64,000 nucleotides of DNA from Bagarius yarrelli (Eukaryota > Chordata > Actinopteri > Siluriformes > Sisoridae). Both the position numbers and the translations under genes were made by a program. Within the stretch, counting starts at the first letter, position 1. Each line of letters starts with the position of its first letter. The stretch lies in NCBI GenBank assembly GCA_005784505.1, contig VCAZ01000126.1:767001-831000 (forward strand). The letters run 5' to 3'. Positions 22,278 to 35,769 of this stretch are shown piece after piece. The notes below the pieces were generated by a model. The model did not search any database, was not told where the DNA came from, and saw only the letters and a list, made by a program, of their open reading frames with translations.

Positions 22278-25138
22278 GATTTACATTTACTTCTACCTCA
22301 AATGTAAGTAGATTTTTATATGGGTTCACTAAGTTTAGATAATGTTACACTTGTTTTTAAGTTTAAACTGCTACTCAAACTGTGATTAACATACAAATGT
22401 TTGCAATATTACTACATCCTTTTTTCTTTCATTTCACGCAGAGCTCTTAGAAATTAGCCACAACCCTATTTCCCGTGCTGTCTGTCGAGAAGTTATATTA
22501 TAAGCATAGGGTTGTATTATTCACCATTTTTCCCCCCTATTTGCTTTCAACTCAAAAGTAAGTACATCTTCTTAATCCTCACTTACGTTAACGAAGAACG
22601 GCACTATTAGCATGACGAGGGCCAGTTCCAGCTGGGGGTTGGTGATGGGGTTCAGCATCGCCAGCTGTGCACAAAAAAAATAAGACAAGGAAAATCAGGA
22701 TACTGATCCAGCTTACACGGCACTCCTCTCGTACTACATTACAGATTTCCACGCTGATCGGCGTTCTTTTATCTAAATTGGACAACGTGCGTAAAAAATT
22801 CCGGGTGCAATTAACGGAGTCCCTCAAAATGCTGACTGCTGATTTTTATTTGTTTAATGCACTCATATAAATATACACAATATAGACAAATGTATTAAAA
22901 CATCGGTAATATAATGTGTCATTTTTGCTCCATGTCGGGTGAGGAGGTCTGGGGTGCAGTCGGTGTTCCAGTTTATTTCAGTGGAGTTCAGGTGAGGGCT
23001 TTGTGCACAACACTCGAGTTCTTCTACGTCAGACAGAACACACTTTGACTCTATGAAGTATGGAATGAAGAAGGTATAAAATTTTTTTTTGACATACTAC
23101 AGCCGCTATTTTGATATTGACACGACATTGGAACTTAAAAAAAAAAGTGTCCCGTCTCCAGTGTCCCGTCTCCAGCGTCCAGCGTCCATTTTGTTTCTTT
23201 TGTGTAGCGTTTTTTGGGTAGGGTTAAATCTAGGGTCAGAACACCGGGTCAACTATAATATAGCACCACTAGGGGGAGCAGGGAGTGTGTTTAAGTGTGA
23301 GCTTGGGAATTCTGGGGATTGAACCCCTGACCTTTCAATCAACTATTCAGAGCTTTAACCGCTTGAGCCACTGCTGGGCAAGAGAGTATAATACGCTCAG
23401 AGCGTGTCACACACCTTTTTCCACTGAGGGATGAGAAGCACCAGGATGATGACCACCTTCTCAAACATCATAATCAGGATATAGAGCGCACATTGGCCTG
23501 CCCAGGCGACGCACTGGACCGGCTCTCCTACACACACACACACACACACACATATCAGTGGCTTACAATATAAAGTAAATAACATTTCCAGTATACACGC
23601 TGCCTTCCTTTATTAACCACAAACATTAAGCGGCCATGTTTAAACATGCGACGTTTATGTTCTCAATCCTCCATCATGAGACACAGCTTTTCTTCAGAAT
23701 GACATTCGCACCCGGGACGCATCTTAAGGCGTCTCGTGAATAACAATCCCTTCATTGAGCCTGACGAGCTTTATAATGAGGAGCGCCGCAGTTCCTCTCC
23801 CGTTATCCGGAATCATTCTGCTGCTAAGTCCAATCAGTGTAAATTACTGGGGGTTAATCAAACAGCAGAATAATGATTACACACTATTGCTGGGGTTGTA
23901 ATTCCCAGCACTGTCAATGCTGGAAACTTTCCATGGGAATTACCTGGGAAAATATGGGAATTTTTCAAATGCTGGAAACTTTCCATGGGAATTAATTGGG
24001 AAAACATGGGAATTTTCCTAGGCTCTGGAAAGTCAACAACGTCATTTCGTAAATGTGTGTATTATAGCGTTAGCTTGTGTATTTTCCTTGTATATACAGT
24101 TTATATAAATTTACCACGAATTTCGTAAGTCAAAATTCCCAACTTGGAAAAATTCCAAAATTCCCCATCTCAAGAGAAATTTTCCAAACATTACCTGAGA
24201 AATTTCCAACCCTAATTCCTGCATGTTTCCATACAATTATCAGACATTTGTGGTCAATTTTGTTTATAATGCTGTAATTTGTTATTATTATTATTACTGA
24301 TTATTTGGATAAAAAGATAAAAGCATGTCCTGCGGTAGGTTAGCTGGAATAGCTCAAGTAAAGAATTTACTAACAATCAATTGTTTAAAATGATTTTGTA
24401 AAAACGAATACTAGATAAAATAAAAGGTATTCGAATTGATTTTTAAATAGTTTATTACAAGTACAATACAATATTTGAAAGTCCTTTTTTCTAATATTTT
24501 ATTAACTGGATTATTTCGTTATATTATTTTATTCCAATTCTCATCAGTATCGGAAAAAAAATGATAATTTAATAAAAAAAATCTTTACCATACTCTCCGA
24601 AGCGCAGCGAGTCCCACTGCCTCCACTCGACTACGACGCTGACGGCCCTCACGCCACCGTAAATCACCAACATTCCCAGTGTAGCGTCCAACAGGAAGTT
24701 TATGAGGTAACTGACAACGTGACACAGGAAGCAGGATCACAGGACAGAAACATGGCATGAGAAAAATAACACAATACTGAGTGAGGTCAAGCGGTCTTAC
24801 AGCGAACACGGGTCCTCCTCTGTGAGGTCCGACAGATACACGTTAGCAAAGTGAATAAACAGCATCCCGATGGCCTGTTTGGACGTGTCAAGAAACCTAC
24901 AGAGAAAAAAATAAAGAAAGAGAGACAAAGAAAGAGTGAAGTCATAGCCAACAGATATCTGTATCAATATAAGGGTATTTTTCCCAAAAAAACTGGACAG
25001 CGAGTGAGGAAATACCAAAATTCTATATAATATGGCTGTGTGTTATAGTATAGTTCAGAGTGTCAGTCCCTCACCAGATCCTCCAGGGTCGTCTTTCGTG
25101 CTTGGGTTCTCTAAAGCGTTTCACTGCAGTAAAGAGAG

Positions 25139-25183
<45 letters not shown>

Positions 25184-25528
25184 TAACACACAAGCACTGA
25201 AATGAGGTCTGAGCCACAAAAACAGATCAATACCAGCTACCAGGAATATTCTCTGCTAGATATAGATGTCTGGCTCCAATCCAGGAAGTGCTGGAGGAAA
25301 AAGGAACACTGCAGTGTGAGGCTATAAAAGCCCACAGATTTATTAACAGAATAAAGAAATGAAACCAAAAAAAAAAAAAAAAGAAAGATAACAACGATCC
25401 GAATAATAACATTATAACAATATAAAAAGGAATCTTTCTACTAAAAAAGGAACACAGTGTTTATACATACAACTGAGTTGATCTGAGACACAGTAAAAAA
25501 ATAAAAGAAAATTAATGAATAAATATAT

Positions 25529-25606
<78 letters not shown>

Positions 25607-28119
25607 GTTTCTATATATATATATATATATATATATCTATATATATATAAATAAAAATAGCACTTCCCAAATTATTACTCAGCAGATTTCTCTTGAAGGT
25701 CACATGACCCCCCCCCCCCCCCGTGCTGTCTAAATGCAGCCCCGTGTGTCTATGAGATCAGATTTCACCTCCATAATAACACATCTGAATAATTTATTAA
25801 AGTCGTATGCAGATGCTGCTACTGTACGTCACCGTACGTACTAAACTCTGACATACGCCGTCGACGGATCATCAGGGCAGAAACACAGACTGGATTTTTT
25901 TCCCTCACTTGTATTGGGTTGATATTTTGGTCTACGGTACAGCAGCTGGATCTAATCGGACAAAGTTTCTATTCAGACGGCGAGTGAGAGCGACGATCTG
26001 AAATAAAGCTCTCGCTGTTTAACTGCTGGTCGTCGGGGTCCGTCGCTAACAATGACCACTTTTCCTCCCCCTTCCTTCACTAACCACAGGCTGAATATAA
26101 CATAAATAAATATAATGTATATATACTATACAGACGGACAGGCAGGAAGGTGTAAACACTGCATGCAAAAGTCACCAGTCAAATTATTACATAAATACTG
26201 CTAGTAAGCAAATGTGTCTTTTATACAGCATGTCCTGTAGGACGCTGCCTGTTCTACCAGAACTAAAGTGTTGCCTGATTGAGAAGAGTTTTGGGGGTTT
26301 TTTCCCCACTGTTCTTTGTTTGTTTGTTTGTTTGGAATGTTCTTGTTCCTTTGTCTGTTTATTTGTTTTGACTGTGTTCGTTTGTATGAAATGTTCTTTG
26401 TATCTTTAAACTGTTTATTTGTTTAGACTTTTCATTTATTTGTTTGGACTGTGTTGGTATGGAATGTTCTTTTTTTTTTTTGCTTGTTACGGCTTGTCTT
26501 TGTTTTGACCGTTTTGTTTGTTACAAATGTTCGTTTGTTTCTGTTAACTGTTCTTCGTTTCGACTGTTCTTCGTTTCGACTGTTCTTCCGTTTCGACTGT
26601 TCTTCGTTTCGACTGTTCTTCGTTTCGACTGTTCTTCGTTCCGACTGTTCTTCGTTCCGACTGTTCTTCCATTTTGATTGTTTGTTTTTTTGGACTGTTT
26701 GTTTATTTGAACTGTTTTTCTGTTTCGACTGTTCTTCCGTTTCGACTCGTTTCGACTGTTCTTCCGTTTCGACTGTTCCTTGTTAGAACTGTTCCCTCAT
26801 TTCGACTGTTCCCTCATTTCGACTGTTCCCTCATTTCGACTGTTCCCTCATTTCGACTGTTCCCTCATTTCGACTGTTGGCTCTTCGCTGACATTTGTTT
26901 GTTTCGTCTGTCTGTTGCCTCTTTAAATGATGTTTGTGTTTTGTCTGTCTGTCGACTAATTAACTGTGACTTCTGTAAAAAAAAATATTAGTTTCCTCTT
27001 GCCTCTGTAAAGTTGAACCGTTTAGTCTGACTGTTGAGTAACATGATGAGTAACCATTTAAAGAGTTTCACACAGACGGGTGTGTTTTTTTTTATCAGAA
27101 ACAGTGTGACGTAATGCAGTCCGACATAAAGCAGCACAAGTCATTTATTTATTTTACACCAGTTTGATTCACTCGTCCTTTCATAGGTTTATTCTTTCTT
27201 TTTTCTTAGATCAATTTCCTGAGTTCTAACACACCTTTGCTGAAAAAGAACGAAACCTTTAACACTCCTCAGTAGCTTCACCAAAAATGTCCGGATAAAT
27301 AAGATCTTTCTGGGAATAATTTTAATATTAACTGAGGGTTTATTTGTTTATTAAAAACACACTGCTAGGAATGCATTTGACTTTTTGACAGAACAAGATA
27401 TAAAGCAGGTGTCAGATTCTCACACACACAAAAACACACACACACACACACAAGGTTAATAAGTGCAAACACAGGATAATATTAACCCAGAGTCATGCGA
27501 TGTTAAAGACGGATTATAAGTACATAAAGTAATAAGCTTTGCATTGACTCTTGTCTCTTTGCTGACTGATGATCGATGAGTCTAATGTTTTTATCAGGAC
27601 GGTTGATCGGTCAAATAATTCACACCTCTGGATTATATTAATCTAAGACAACAGCTGGATTAACTGTAGATTTAGCTATAGATTATTATTAGTTATTAAT
27701 TCCAAAACAATAATAAAAATAAAATGAAACACACACATCACATATAAATTCGTACACAGTCTTCGGAGGAAATTCCACCCTGTGACGTCATCGCGTGTCG
27801 AATCACAAATAAACACCAGAAACACTTTAAAAACATTTGAATATAAAACTGGTGGAGGTTTTAGTGTGAAGTTTTGCCTGCACTTACACATGAGTGTGCT
27901 GAAGGCCACCACGCCGAGGAGGCCCTGCAGGAAGATCCCGAAACTGTCCATCAGGTCCCCGTTAGAGCATCCCTTCATGTCCGTGTTCGCGGAAGAAGAG
28001 TTGGAGGGGAGCAGCAGTCCTGCCACGGATCCATCACCGGGTTTGGACATCAGGTGTCCGGCTACGTTTCCTTCTTCGGGTCGGGACAGAGACATCGCGC
28101 TGTCTCCGGGTTTCGCCAT
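20380..28119 (-). CDS. stimate: STIM-activating enhancer (TMEM110), ER multipass membrane protein
   Basis: Resident of ER-plasma-membrane junctions that binds STIM1 and promotes store-operated calcium entry. Eight exons, leftwards: 28119-27888, 25123-25075, 24896-24801, 24710-24589, 23527-23415, 22664-22587, 22234-22085, 20496-20380; 957 nt, 318 aa (human 294). Family signatures: SFGIFLQGLLGVVAFSTLM (first membrane segment, about residues 58-76), KQAIGMLFIHFANVYLSDLT, LYLINFLLDATLGMLVIYGG, GQCALYILIMMFEKVVIILV, and LVMLIVPFFVNALMFWVVDN, then a cytosolic tail with KAKLEER, KVRYRRALSHDDSESE, acidic ADDEMEDSD, and basic KKKKHRLGIPV at the end. The N-terminus before the first membrane segment is longer than in human and contains a duplicated KPGD...VAG motif; the first in-frame ATG was chosen. 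The human GxxxG reads VAWAG here (see findings). Intron 1 is rich in minisatellite and (AT)n. Confidence 0.93.
20640..21205. repeat. Degenerate minisatellite, about 18-22 bp unit
   Basis: Roughly 25 imperfect repeats of a unit like catacattcccgttagttcc, with steady substitution between units. It lies in the last intron of stimate. Confidence 0.75.
22242..22271. repeat. (CA)n microsatellite at the stimate exon 7 acceptor
   Basis: In transcript sense this is a (TG)n tract ending just before ggatcag and exon 22234. It replaces a normal polypyrimidine tract. Confidence 0.85.
23270..23380 (-). repeat. tRNA-like module
   Basis: On the minus strand it reads A box tggctcaagcggttaaagc and B box ggggttcaatcccc, resembling the third cassette of the foldback element at 5386-5442. 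No SINE body is evident, and flanking stem pairing for a working tRNA is not seen. Confidence 0.45.
23896..24215. repeat. Inverted/tandem repeat rich in GGGAATT and its complement
   Basis: Two direct copies of atgctggaaactttccatgg are followed by complementary-sense segments (aattcccaacttggaaaaat, gagaaatttccaaccct). This looks like a non-autonomous inverted-repeat transposon in an intron of stimate. Confidence 0.5.
25528..25650. repeat. (AT)n microsatellite
   Basis: About 120 bases of nearly pure TA repeat with a short interruption at about 25607-25612. A poly-C run follows at about 25709-25722. Intron 1 of stimate. Confidence 0.9.
26540..26880. repeat. Minisatellite of TTCGACTGTTC-type units
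   Basis: Left part: 16-17 bp units like gttcttcgtttcgact. Right part (about 26789-26875): five nearly perfect units of 17 bp, actgttccctcatttcg. Intron 1 of stimate. Open reading frames across it are repeat artefacts. Confidence 0.85.
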
Positions 28120-28804
28120 GTTTCTGCTGCTCTTTAGAGGAATATTTTTGTCTTTAACTCCTCGGAAATGTCAACGCTTAAAGACCGGAAACACCGCGGC
28201 CTCTCCGGGGTGAAGTGTCGGCTAATAATTGCGTTCACGATTCATTTCCCAAAACAAACGTAATAAAACGGTTATATCGTGTTATAGCTCATATTTGTTC
28301 TTTGTTTTTGTTTTTTTAGTTTACCTACCTAACATCACTAATCATGCCCTGGATCATCATTTTACCCAAGCAGTTAGCAAAAAAAATTGATCTTATAAAT
28401 GTTTCTTAATGAAATTCCGCTTTTTAAATTAAATGTTTATCATGCTAGCGGGTTGTGTAGCTTCAAAGCTACAATAACTACAGACTTTTACAACATTTAA
28501 CTTAAACAGCGCTTTATGTTTACTAAAATTTACAAAACGTTGTGTTTATTACATTTCTAGCAAGTTTTAATGGATAAATATTAAAATATCCGTTTTTATA
28601 CCGGCAGCGGAAACCGACTCAGGTGATGAAGTGTCGGTTCAGACTCCGATTCGTCCGTTAGTTTGTCTTTTTGCTCTAAATATCCACTTAATTCTTCTAC
28701 ACATCACCTTCACCTGGACATGTTTTTCGTCCTCAAGTCTTTTAGATGCTATTAAACACGTTGAGCATCACGGAACTCGTCCACACTGACGTCCTAAACA
28801 ACTT

Positions 28805-28874
<70 letters not shown>

Positions 28875-30657
28875 CCCCTCCTGACAGTGACGTCTTTTTA
28901 ACGCGCGGAGCATGAGAATTCTGGGAAATGTAGTACGCTAGGGTGCATCCACAGAACTACACTCAAGCCGAATTATTTACATTTACATTGCAGATGGACC
29001 TATTCAAAGCGACTTACATTAAACATTTCTTATACAGCTGAGCAATTAAGGCTTAAGGGGCCTCGCTCAGGGGCCCAGCAGTGGCAACTTGGTGGCCAAC
29101 AATCTTCCAATTAGAAGTCTAACACTTTAGTCCAGGGGTGTCCAAACTCTGTCCTGGAGGGATGGTGTCTTGCAGAGTTTAGGTCCAACTTGCACCAAAA
29201 ACACCTACCTGTGAATTTCAGGTAAACCCAGCAAAGTCTTGATTAGTTGGTTCATGTGCTAAACTCTGCAGGACATCAGCCCTCCAGGACTAAGTGTGGA
29301 CCCCCTTGGACTAAGACGTTAGACTGCAAATTGGAAGATTGTTGGTTCGATACCCTTTCAATGTGGTGGCAGAGTTTATTCAATAAAACACTATAGTGAG
29401 ACCAATTATTTTTTTTTGCTTATTGGTGATATTGTTGGGGTTTTTTTGGGAAAAAAAATGGATGCTTGTCAAAAAAAGAGAACCCCCCCCCCAGACTCCT
29501 TACATCAGTGTGTCTGAGGCGTTACTACAGAAACCATACCAATGTATCCCATAAGCACGTCAATTAAAAAGGACCTGTAATTCATTTCACAGAGCTGCTT
29601 TTCTACACTTCCTGTAACACACTTCACTTGTGCTGTACTTTATACCATGTGTGATCAAAAAAATAAATAAATAAATCCACATCGATGCCAGTGATTCGCT
29701 CCAGTTTCCTGTTTATTTTCTTTTAAATAACATTTCACAAACTTACACACAATCCTGATGTCAAATGAATATTAACTCTCTTTTTTTTTTTTTTTTTGGC
29801 CCAAACTGAAAAAACAATAAAAAAAGATGAGAGAACGCACACGGAACATGCTCGCAAAATCCACCTCGGACACCTGGAGACGATGGAGGATTTGTTTAAT
29901 TCCTTGAGATAGAAAGAAACACACACCGTTTGATTACGTTCCGGACTTTGCATACTTTATTAATTTGGAATCGGATGAATGACCTGAATCCTTCGTGTGC
30001 TTGAATACTAACCACAACAAGAATCACACAAACACGGGACATTAAATATTAACTTTAGGGTTATTATTATCACATTTAAGGTTAATATTACATTAAACAT
30101 AATTTTAAGGTTAAATGCAGCATCGAGCTTGGGGGGGGGCATATATACAAAAAAAAAAAAAAAAAAAAATCCCATGTCAAAAACAAATAGCAGGTCTGGA
30201 AATTAATAAACGATGATGATGATTTACTTACAGTTTAATCCTGAAATGTTGTTTAAAAAAAGGAATTAGGGATGTTCAATCCCACTAAAGGGAAAATCTG
30301 ATATTTACAATTATATACAGACAAACTGCTATGTACACGTTTGCATACCACTTCTCTTACACGGCCAACCGGTATTTGTGCTTAAAGATCGGTGCATTGT
30401 CGTCCGCTCTACGATTATGAAAGAAAAACTCGCTTTCAGCCTTAAAGAATAAAAAACAGACAGACTCTGATGATAAAATCTGGTAAATATGACGACCCCT
30501 ACGGTTCAGTCGGAACAGAGCTTTTTCACAAACACCGCCGATTTCTCCCACACCCAATTCCCCGTCAGTAGCGTATTTCTATCTAAAAAACGACAACAAA
30601 AACACACACACGCAATGTAAAATAAAAATAAATCAGCGCTGTCTCCTTCAGCTGCTC
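28120..30657. other. Region between stimate start and sfmbt1 stop
   Basis: Includes the stimate promoter region (about 28120-28250, CpG-containing, no TATA seen), a run of 68 T at 28807-28874, a composite SINE/MITE inverted repeat at 28975-29370, poly-A/G runs near 29460 and 30130-30169, and probable sfmbt1 3' untranslated sequence. No further exon recognised. Confidence 0.5.
28975..29370. mobile_element. Composite inverted repeat: MITE between opposed SINE ends
   Basis: A reverse SINE body (28979-29125) leads into a short element of about 180 bases whose ends are inverted (ccaggggtgtccaaactctg against agtgtggacccccttgga, with cctggaggg / ccctccagg inside). On the far side a forward SINE head fragment begins (gttagactgcaaattggaag). 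The two SINE pieces are inverted copies of each other, so the whole can fold back. Confidence 0.6.
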
Positions 30658-33031
30658 TCAGCTGGCAAACTGCTGGTAAAACGCCAGCTTGACCCTCTCG
30701 ATGTGGTGGCAGAGTTTAATGGCTGGGCCGAGTTTCAGGTCCATACACTCCTGCACGGTGGGCAGGTTTAGCAGCAGCAGGGCCTGACCGTCAATCTCCT
30801 AAAGAAATAAATAAGGAAATGATTATTTAAAGCCAAAATTTGCTCTGAACAGAACGAGAGATTAGTGCTGTAGGATCAGTGATGTATTAAAGACTTTTAA
30901 CTTAAAAAAACTAGTCTCCTTTTATAAACTTTCATTCATCTATAAGGTGATCAGAGGGGCATCTTGAAATGTAGTAAACAAGGTAAGTGAATAATTTAAA
31001 TGCGATTAAATACATTCTGATTCATGTCCTATTCGATATGATTCAGCTGAGCACAGATAGGATTTGATTCAGAGCTAAGTGGATTCGATTCAGCACGAAG
31101 AGAATTAGATTCAGCTGTTAAGAGTCAAATTACGATTGATGGGATTTGATTCAGCACTACGTGGATTTGATTTAGCTGTAGGAGTCAAATTAGAACTGAT
31201 GTGATTCGACTCGGTGCCGGAAGGTATCGACTCAAAAGATACAATTCAGTACAGAGAAGTTTTGATTCATCAATGAGAGGATTCGATTCAGCATAAAGTG
31301 GATTCGATGCATCCCCAATGGATTCTTTGGGTTTGGCACAAATAAAAGATTTGATTCAGTACCAATATTGGACTCCATCCAGCACTGATATGATTATATG
31401 ATAAGTTTAGCACAAATATCATTCGGTTCATCACTAAACAGGATTTGATTCAGCGCTGATGCAATGATTCAGTTTCTTCACTTATTTAATTCGATTCCGT
31501 ACATTATAGGTATAATTTAGAGCTGACAGGATTCTGATTTAAGAGAGGAGGTCATTGTGTGACTTGCAATGCAGATCGTCAAAATAAAAACATTTCTTTA
31601 TTGTTTACCATTAAATAGGTCAGGTTATTAAGTCAGGTCATTAATATAACAGGACAAAAAAAAGTCTTAAGCCGACAATTGACAGTACAAACAGGTGAGG
31701 AAAAAAACAGAATAATCACCTGATCCATGAAGATACGTGCGAGAGGAGCGCAATCGGTAGTCCTTATAAAATGCACCACATCTGTAACACTCCACTCCAG
31801 GGGACTGCTGTCCAAACACAGCTTCTGTGCAGGTTCAGGAAAGGGACTCTGAGGGGACACAGATAAACAGCCTGCATTAATACACACTGCTGTCTCAAAG
31901 TCAGAAACATTTACGGATGAAAGTGTGTACTGTGCGTTTACTTTGGGTGAAGGTGGTCTGTTCTCATCGTCCGAGTAGGAAGGAGAGCGAGCTTTGCGGC
32001 GTCGGTGGGTGGGCCGGGGCGTCTCAGGAGGGGAGGGCGAGGGAGTCGGGGGCTGGGATTTCTTTTCGGAATATTCTGAATCTTCCATCAACTCGTCCTG
32101 CTCGGAGCCGCTGTCATCGCTTAACGAGTCGTCTTCGTCCAGGTCTTCCTCATCGGCGCTTCCCTGAAGAACCAACGATGATCACAGACATTTTAATTCC
32201 GGTTCAACTCAGTGAATCAGTTAAACACTAAGATAGAAGATAAAACACTAAAATGAGATAAACATGGTAGTGGTTTTGAATAAGACACGTCTGCATTATG
32301 CATCTGATTATTATATATCATTTTTTTTTTAAATCTAGCAAAACCTTTTTCTTTGAACCTGAACGAAATTGTTGCTGTTTATTGCGACAGACATCAGCAG
32401 GAAAAAATAAATCAGTAAAAAAAATGTGTTAAATTAATTTTCTCGTTGCATTTGGTCCCCCCCCCCAATTCATCTACGCCCCTCCGCTCTTTTTCTCTTT
32501 TATAAATAGTCTGAGCACACACTTCATTAGTCCTCCATTTACTACCGTTGCTATGGTTACATCTCCGAGGGCATCAGGTCATTTATGCTGTTCTTGCAGT
32601 TATTCACAACGGATCAGCCAAATTTTTTCCTTATAATATAATCATAGCATAACTTCCTGTCTACGAATATAAGAAAAATAAGAATCATATAATAATAATA
32701 ATATAATAATAATAATAATAATGAGTAAAAGTCAAACTGAAATCTCTCTCATAACTAAGGGACAATTAATCAGAATTCTGTGTGGCTTTTTCAGTGGCAT
32801 AGTTTATATGTAGCTTTTATTTGCCCTACTCTAGCATGCTCCGCTACCTGTGGAGACCCTGCGGGGGTATTGTCTACGGAAGCAGACGAGCGTCTTTTCT
32901 TGTGGACAAACAGCTGCTTTCTTCTCTTCTTCCTCCTGCCTCGCCTCTTTACGCCGGCCTCCATGTTGGAATGGCCTCCGGGTGGACGACCTACACGCCG
33001 ACTCTTCTTCTTTCCGTAGTAATACGCTATT

Positions 33032-33125
<94 letters not shown>

Positions 33126-35734
33126 TTACAGTAAATTTGCATCCAAATTAAATGGAGTGGCTTTGCGGATGACACTGTGAGGTGTGCAAAAAAAACCTAA
33201 TCACTGGAATTGGGGTTTTGGAATTGGGGATTAAAAGATTAACACTGTGGTTGGGGTATTAGATTAGGGGTTTAGAGTTGGGGATTGGAATTGGGGATTG
33301 GGGAACGGGAAATGGGGTTGGAATTGAGTTTGGGGAATTGAAGTTGGTGAACTGGTGTTGGGGGATTGGAATTAAGGTTAGGTATTAGAACTGGGGTTGG
33401 GATTTGAAATTAGAATTTGGGATTTAAATTGGGGATTGGGTTGGGATTGAAGTTTGGGACTGAGGATGAGATCTAGGTTTTTGGGATCGGGAATTGGAGT
33501 TTTGGGAATTAGGATTGGAATTCACAGAGTGACTTGAGACATTTGGCTGCAGAAAGCTTTGCTGGTCTGATCGCTACTCACTGTATTTGGTTTTGGTGAG
33601 CACGGAGCAGTTCTCCGAGCACCGCTCCAACATCATACGCGGTCCGAACAGATTAGGACAGCACTCCAGTTTAACGCAGGTTCTTCTGCAGAACTCCGCC
33701 ACACGGTCCGCCGTGCGAACGATCTCCACCGTCGCCCTGTAGCTCTTCCCTTTGTACCTACATGACCCAGGAGACAGGGACGAGATCAGAAAATAGTACA
33801 AACAACAAGTCTTTTTTTTTTTTTCTTACACAAACATGCAGACGTCCTCACTTGGCTTTGAGAATCTCTCCATGACCCTGCCAGCGTCCCTCCTGGTCTA
33901 GCTGGAGCTCACGGAGAACACGACTGGGCTTGTAGGCGGAGTTAATCAGCAGGGACAGCACCTGAATGGACACACACACACAGTGATTGAATTATTTACA
34001 GTAAAGAAAATTCTTAAGACTTTTCCGATAAATTATAACTGATATACAAGAACAGGGGAAAGAAACTAAAAAAAAAAAAAAAGGCGCAGACCTCCTTGAG
34101 CACCAGGACGCAGTTGCCCGGTCCCACACACTGTGGCAGCTCGGCGATGCGGCCCTTATTGAGATACGGCCCGGAGAAACACCGGTGGTTGAAGTAGATT
34201 TTGGGGCAGCTGTATTTCCCATTGGCTTGACCTGTTACACAAAAATTTAATATTTTAATATACCTTTAAAGTGCTGTCACGACACTGCCTGCACGCCGAT
34301 GGATGACTGGATAAATGTTCTAAAGCAAAGAGCAACCCAAGTCTGGGAAAATGCTAAACAAATTATTTATTAAATTGAAAAAGAACAGAAAAGAAGAAGC
34401 TGGTGAGGGTTTATAGCTGCTATACAGCATAAAATGTAACTTCGATTAGATGACATCATCATCTTTGGAAAATGTGCGTTAATGGCAATTAAGTTAAATG
34501 ATCACCTTTCGGGTGGTGACTAGAAGACTAGAAGTTGGTTTTTTTTATTTTTTGGGGTGTTTTGCCTCTATTTACGGGACAGACAGAGTGGGGGGTGGAA
34601 ATGGGGGGTGGATTGGAGGACGCGAGTTGAAATCGAACGACGCCGGTCTCCAACCACTTATTTTGACGCGCATTTTGCGCTATCGCATAAATAAACACCG
34701 AATGGAAACAAGTTCTAAAAATGGATGCAGTGCCAAGACATGTGATTTTACTTCAACAATAATTGCTGATGCCAAATACCCGCCGCCGCCAGCCACCCAC
34801 CCACACGACTCCGTATTCGGTGCACGTAGCCAGTTTATACAGCGGAATGTAAATGCGTTTTTTTTAATGGGAAATGGGGCGTGATGGGACGCCATTAACA
34901 GACTAACCAGCGGACCGATCTGATTGCACTACATTCGAAATGTTGTTTTGGTCGTTCTAAAAATGCCTTTAGCCAAAGTCTGTCTTCGGTATTTTTACCT
35001 CCCAGAACTGTCTCGACCGGCCGCGTTCTTAAAGGGCAGTCTCCCGTCTCCGAAAGCAAAATGACACGTCTGGGTTTCGTCTCCGTGTTCGGAGACGCTA
35101 GTGATTTATCATCTACCCATCTTTATGATCTATCTATCTTTATTATTTTTAATTAACTTTTTTATATTTGGCACCAGTTTATCAGGAAGTGACGATTTTG
35201 TTGTCTTTAATTAGTTGCTTTATTTTGATTTTATTTTTTGGATAGAAACATAGCGAGTAACTCTGCTTAATCATTTTTCTGTCTAAACTATTTACTCCTA
35301 CTGCAATTTCAGAGAATTAGTGTGCGTGCGTGTGTGTGTGTGTAGGCGTTTCTGGACAACTGAAGTAGCAAACACTCACTCATCTCTGCCTGGCTGGTTA
35401 GAGGCTGTTTGAGAGCATCAGGGGAGGAGTCTTTCGTTGGGACTCTGCTGGAGGAGTAGAAGAAAAGAAAGGATTAGTCTGTAAATAATGAAATGATGAG
35501 CAGCTATTAGTCAGATTCAAACAAAGCTCCTTACTGCCTCTCCGGCTGGACCACGGCAATTTTCTTTTGCTTTTCAACTGCAGTGAGAGCAAACGCATGG
35601 ACAGAAATCAATACGACGAATGTTAGACAACCTTTCAATGATTTAACAGACATGTAAAGATTCTAATGCTACTGGTGCAATGATGAAACACACACACAGA
35701 AAATACTGATAAGAATATTTACCTTGTTTTAAGA

Positions 35735-35769
<35 letters not shown>

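Noticed and set aside
26444..26991. Phe/Cys/Ser-rich open frames over the stimate intron 1 minisatellite
   Set aside because: Periodic translation of 16-17 bp repeats; no other coding support.
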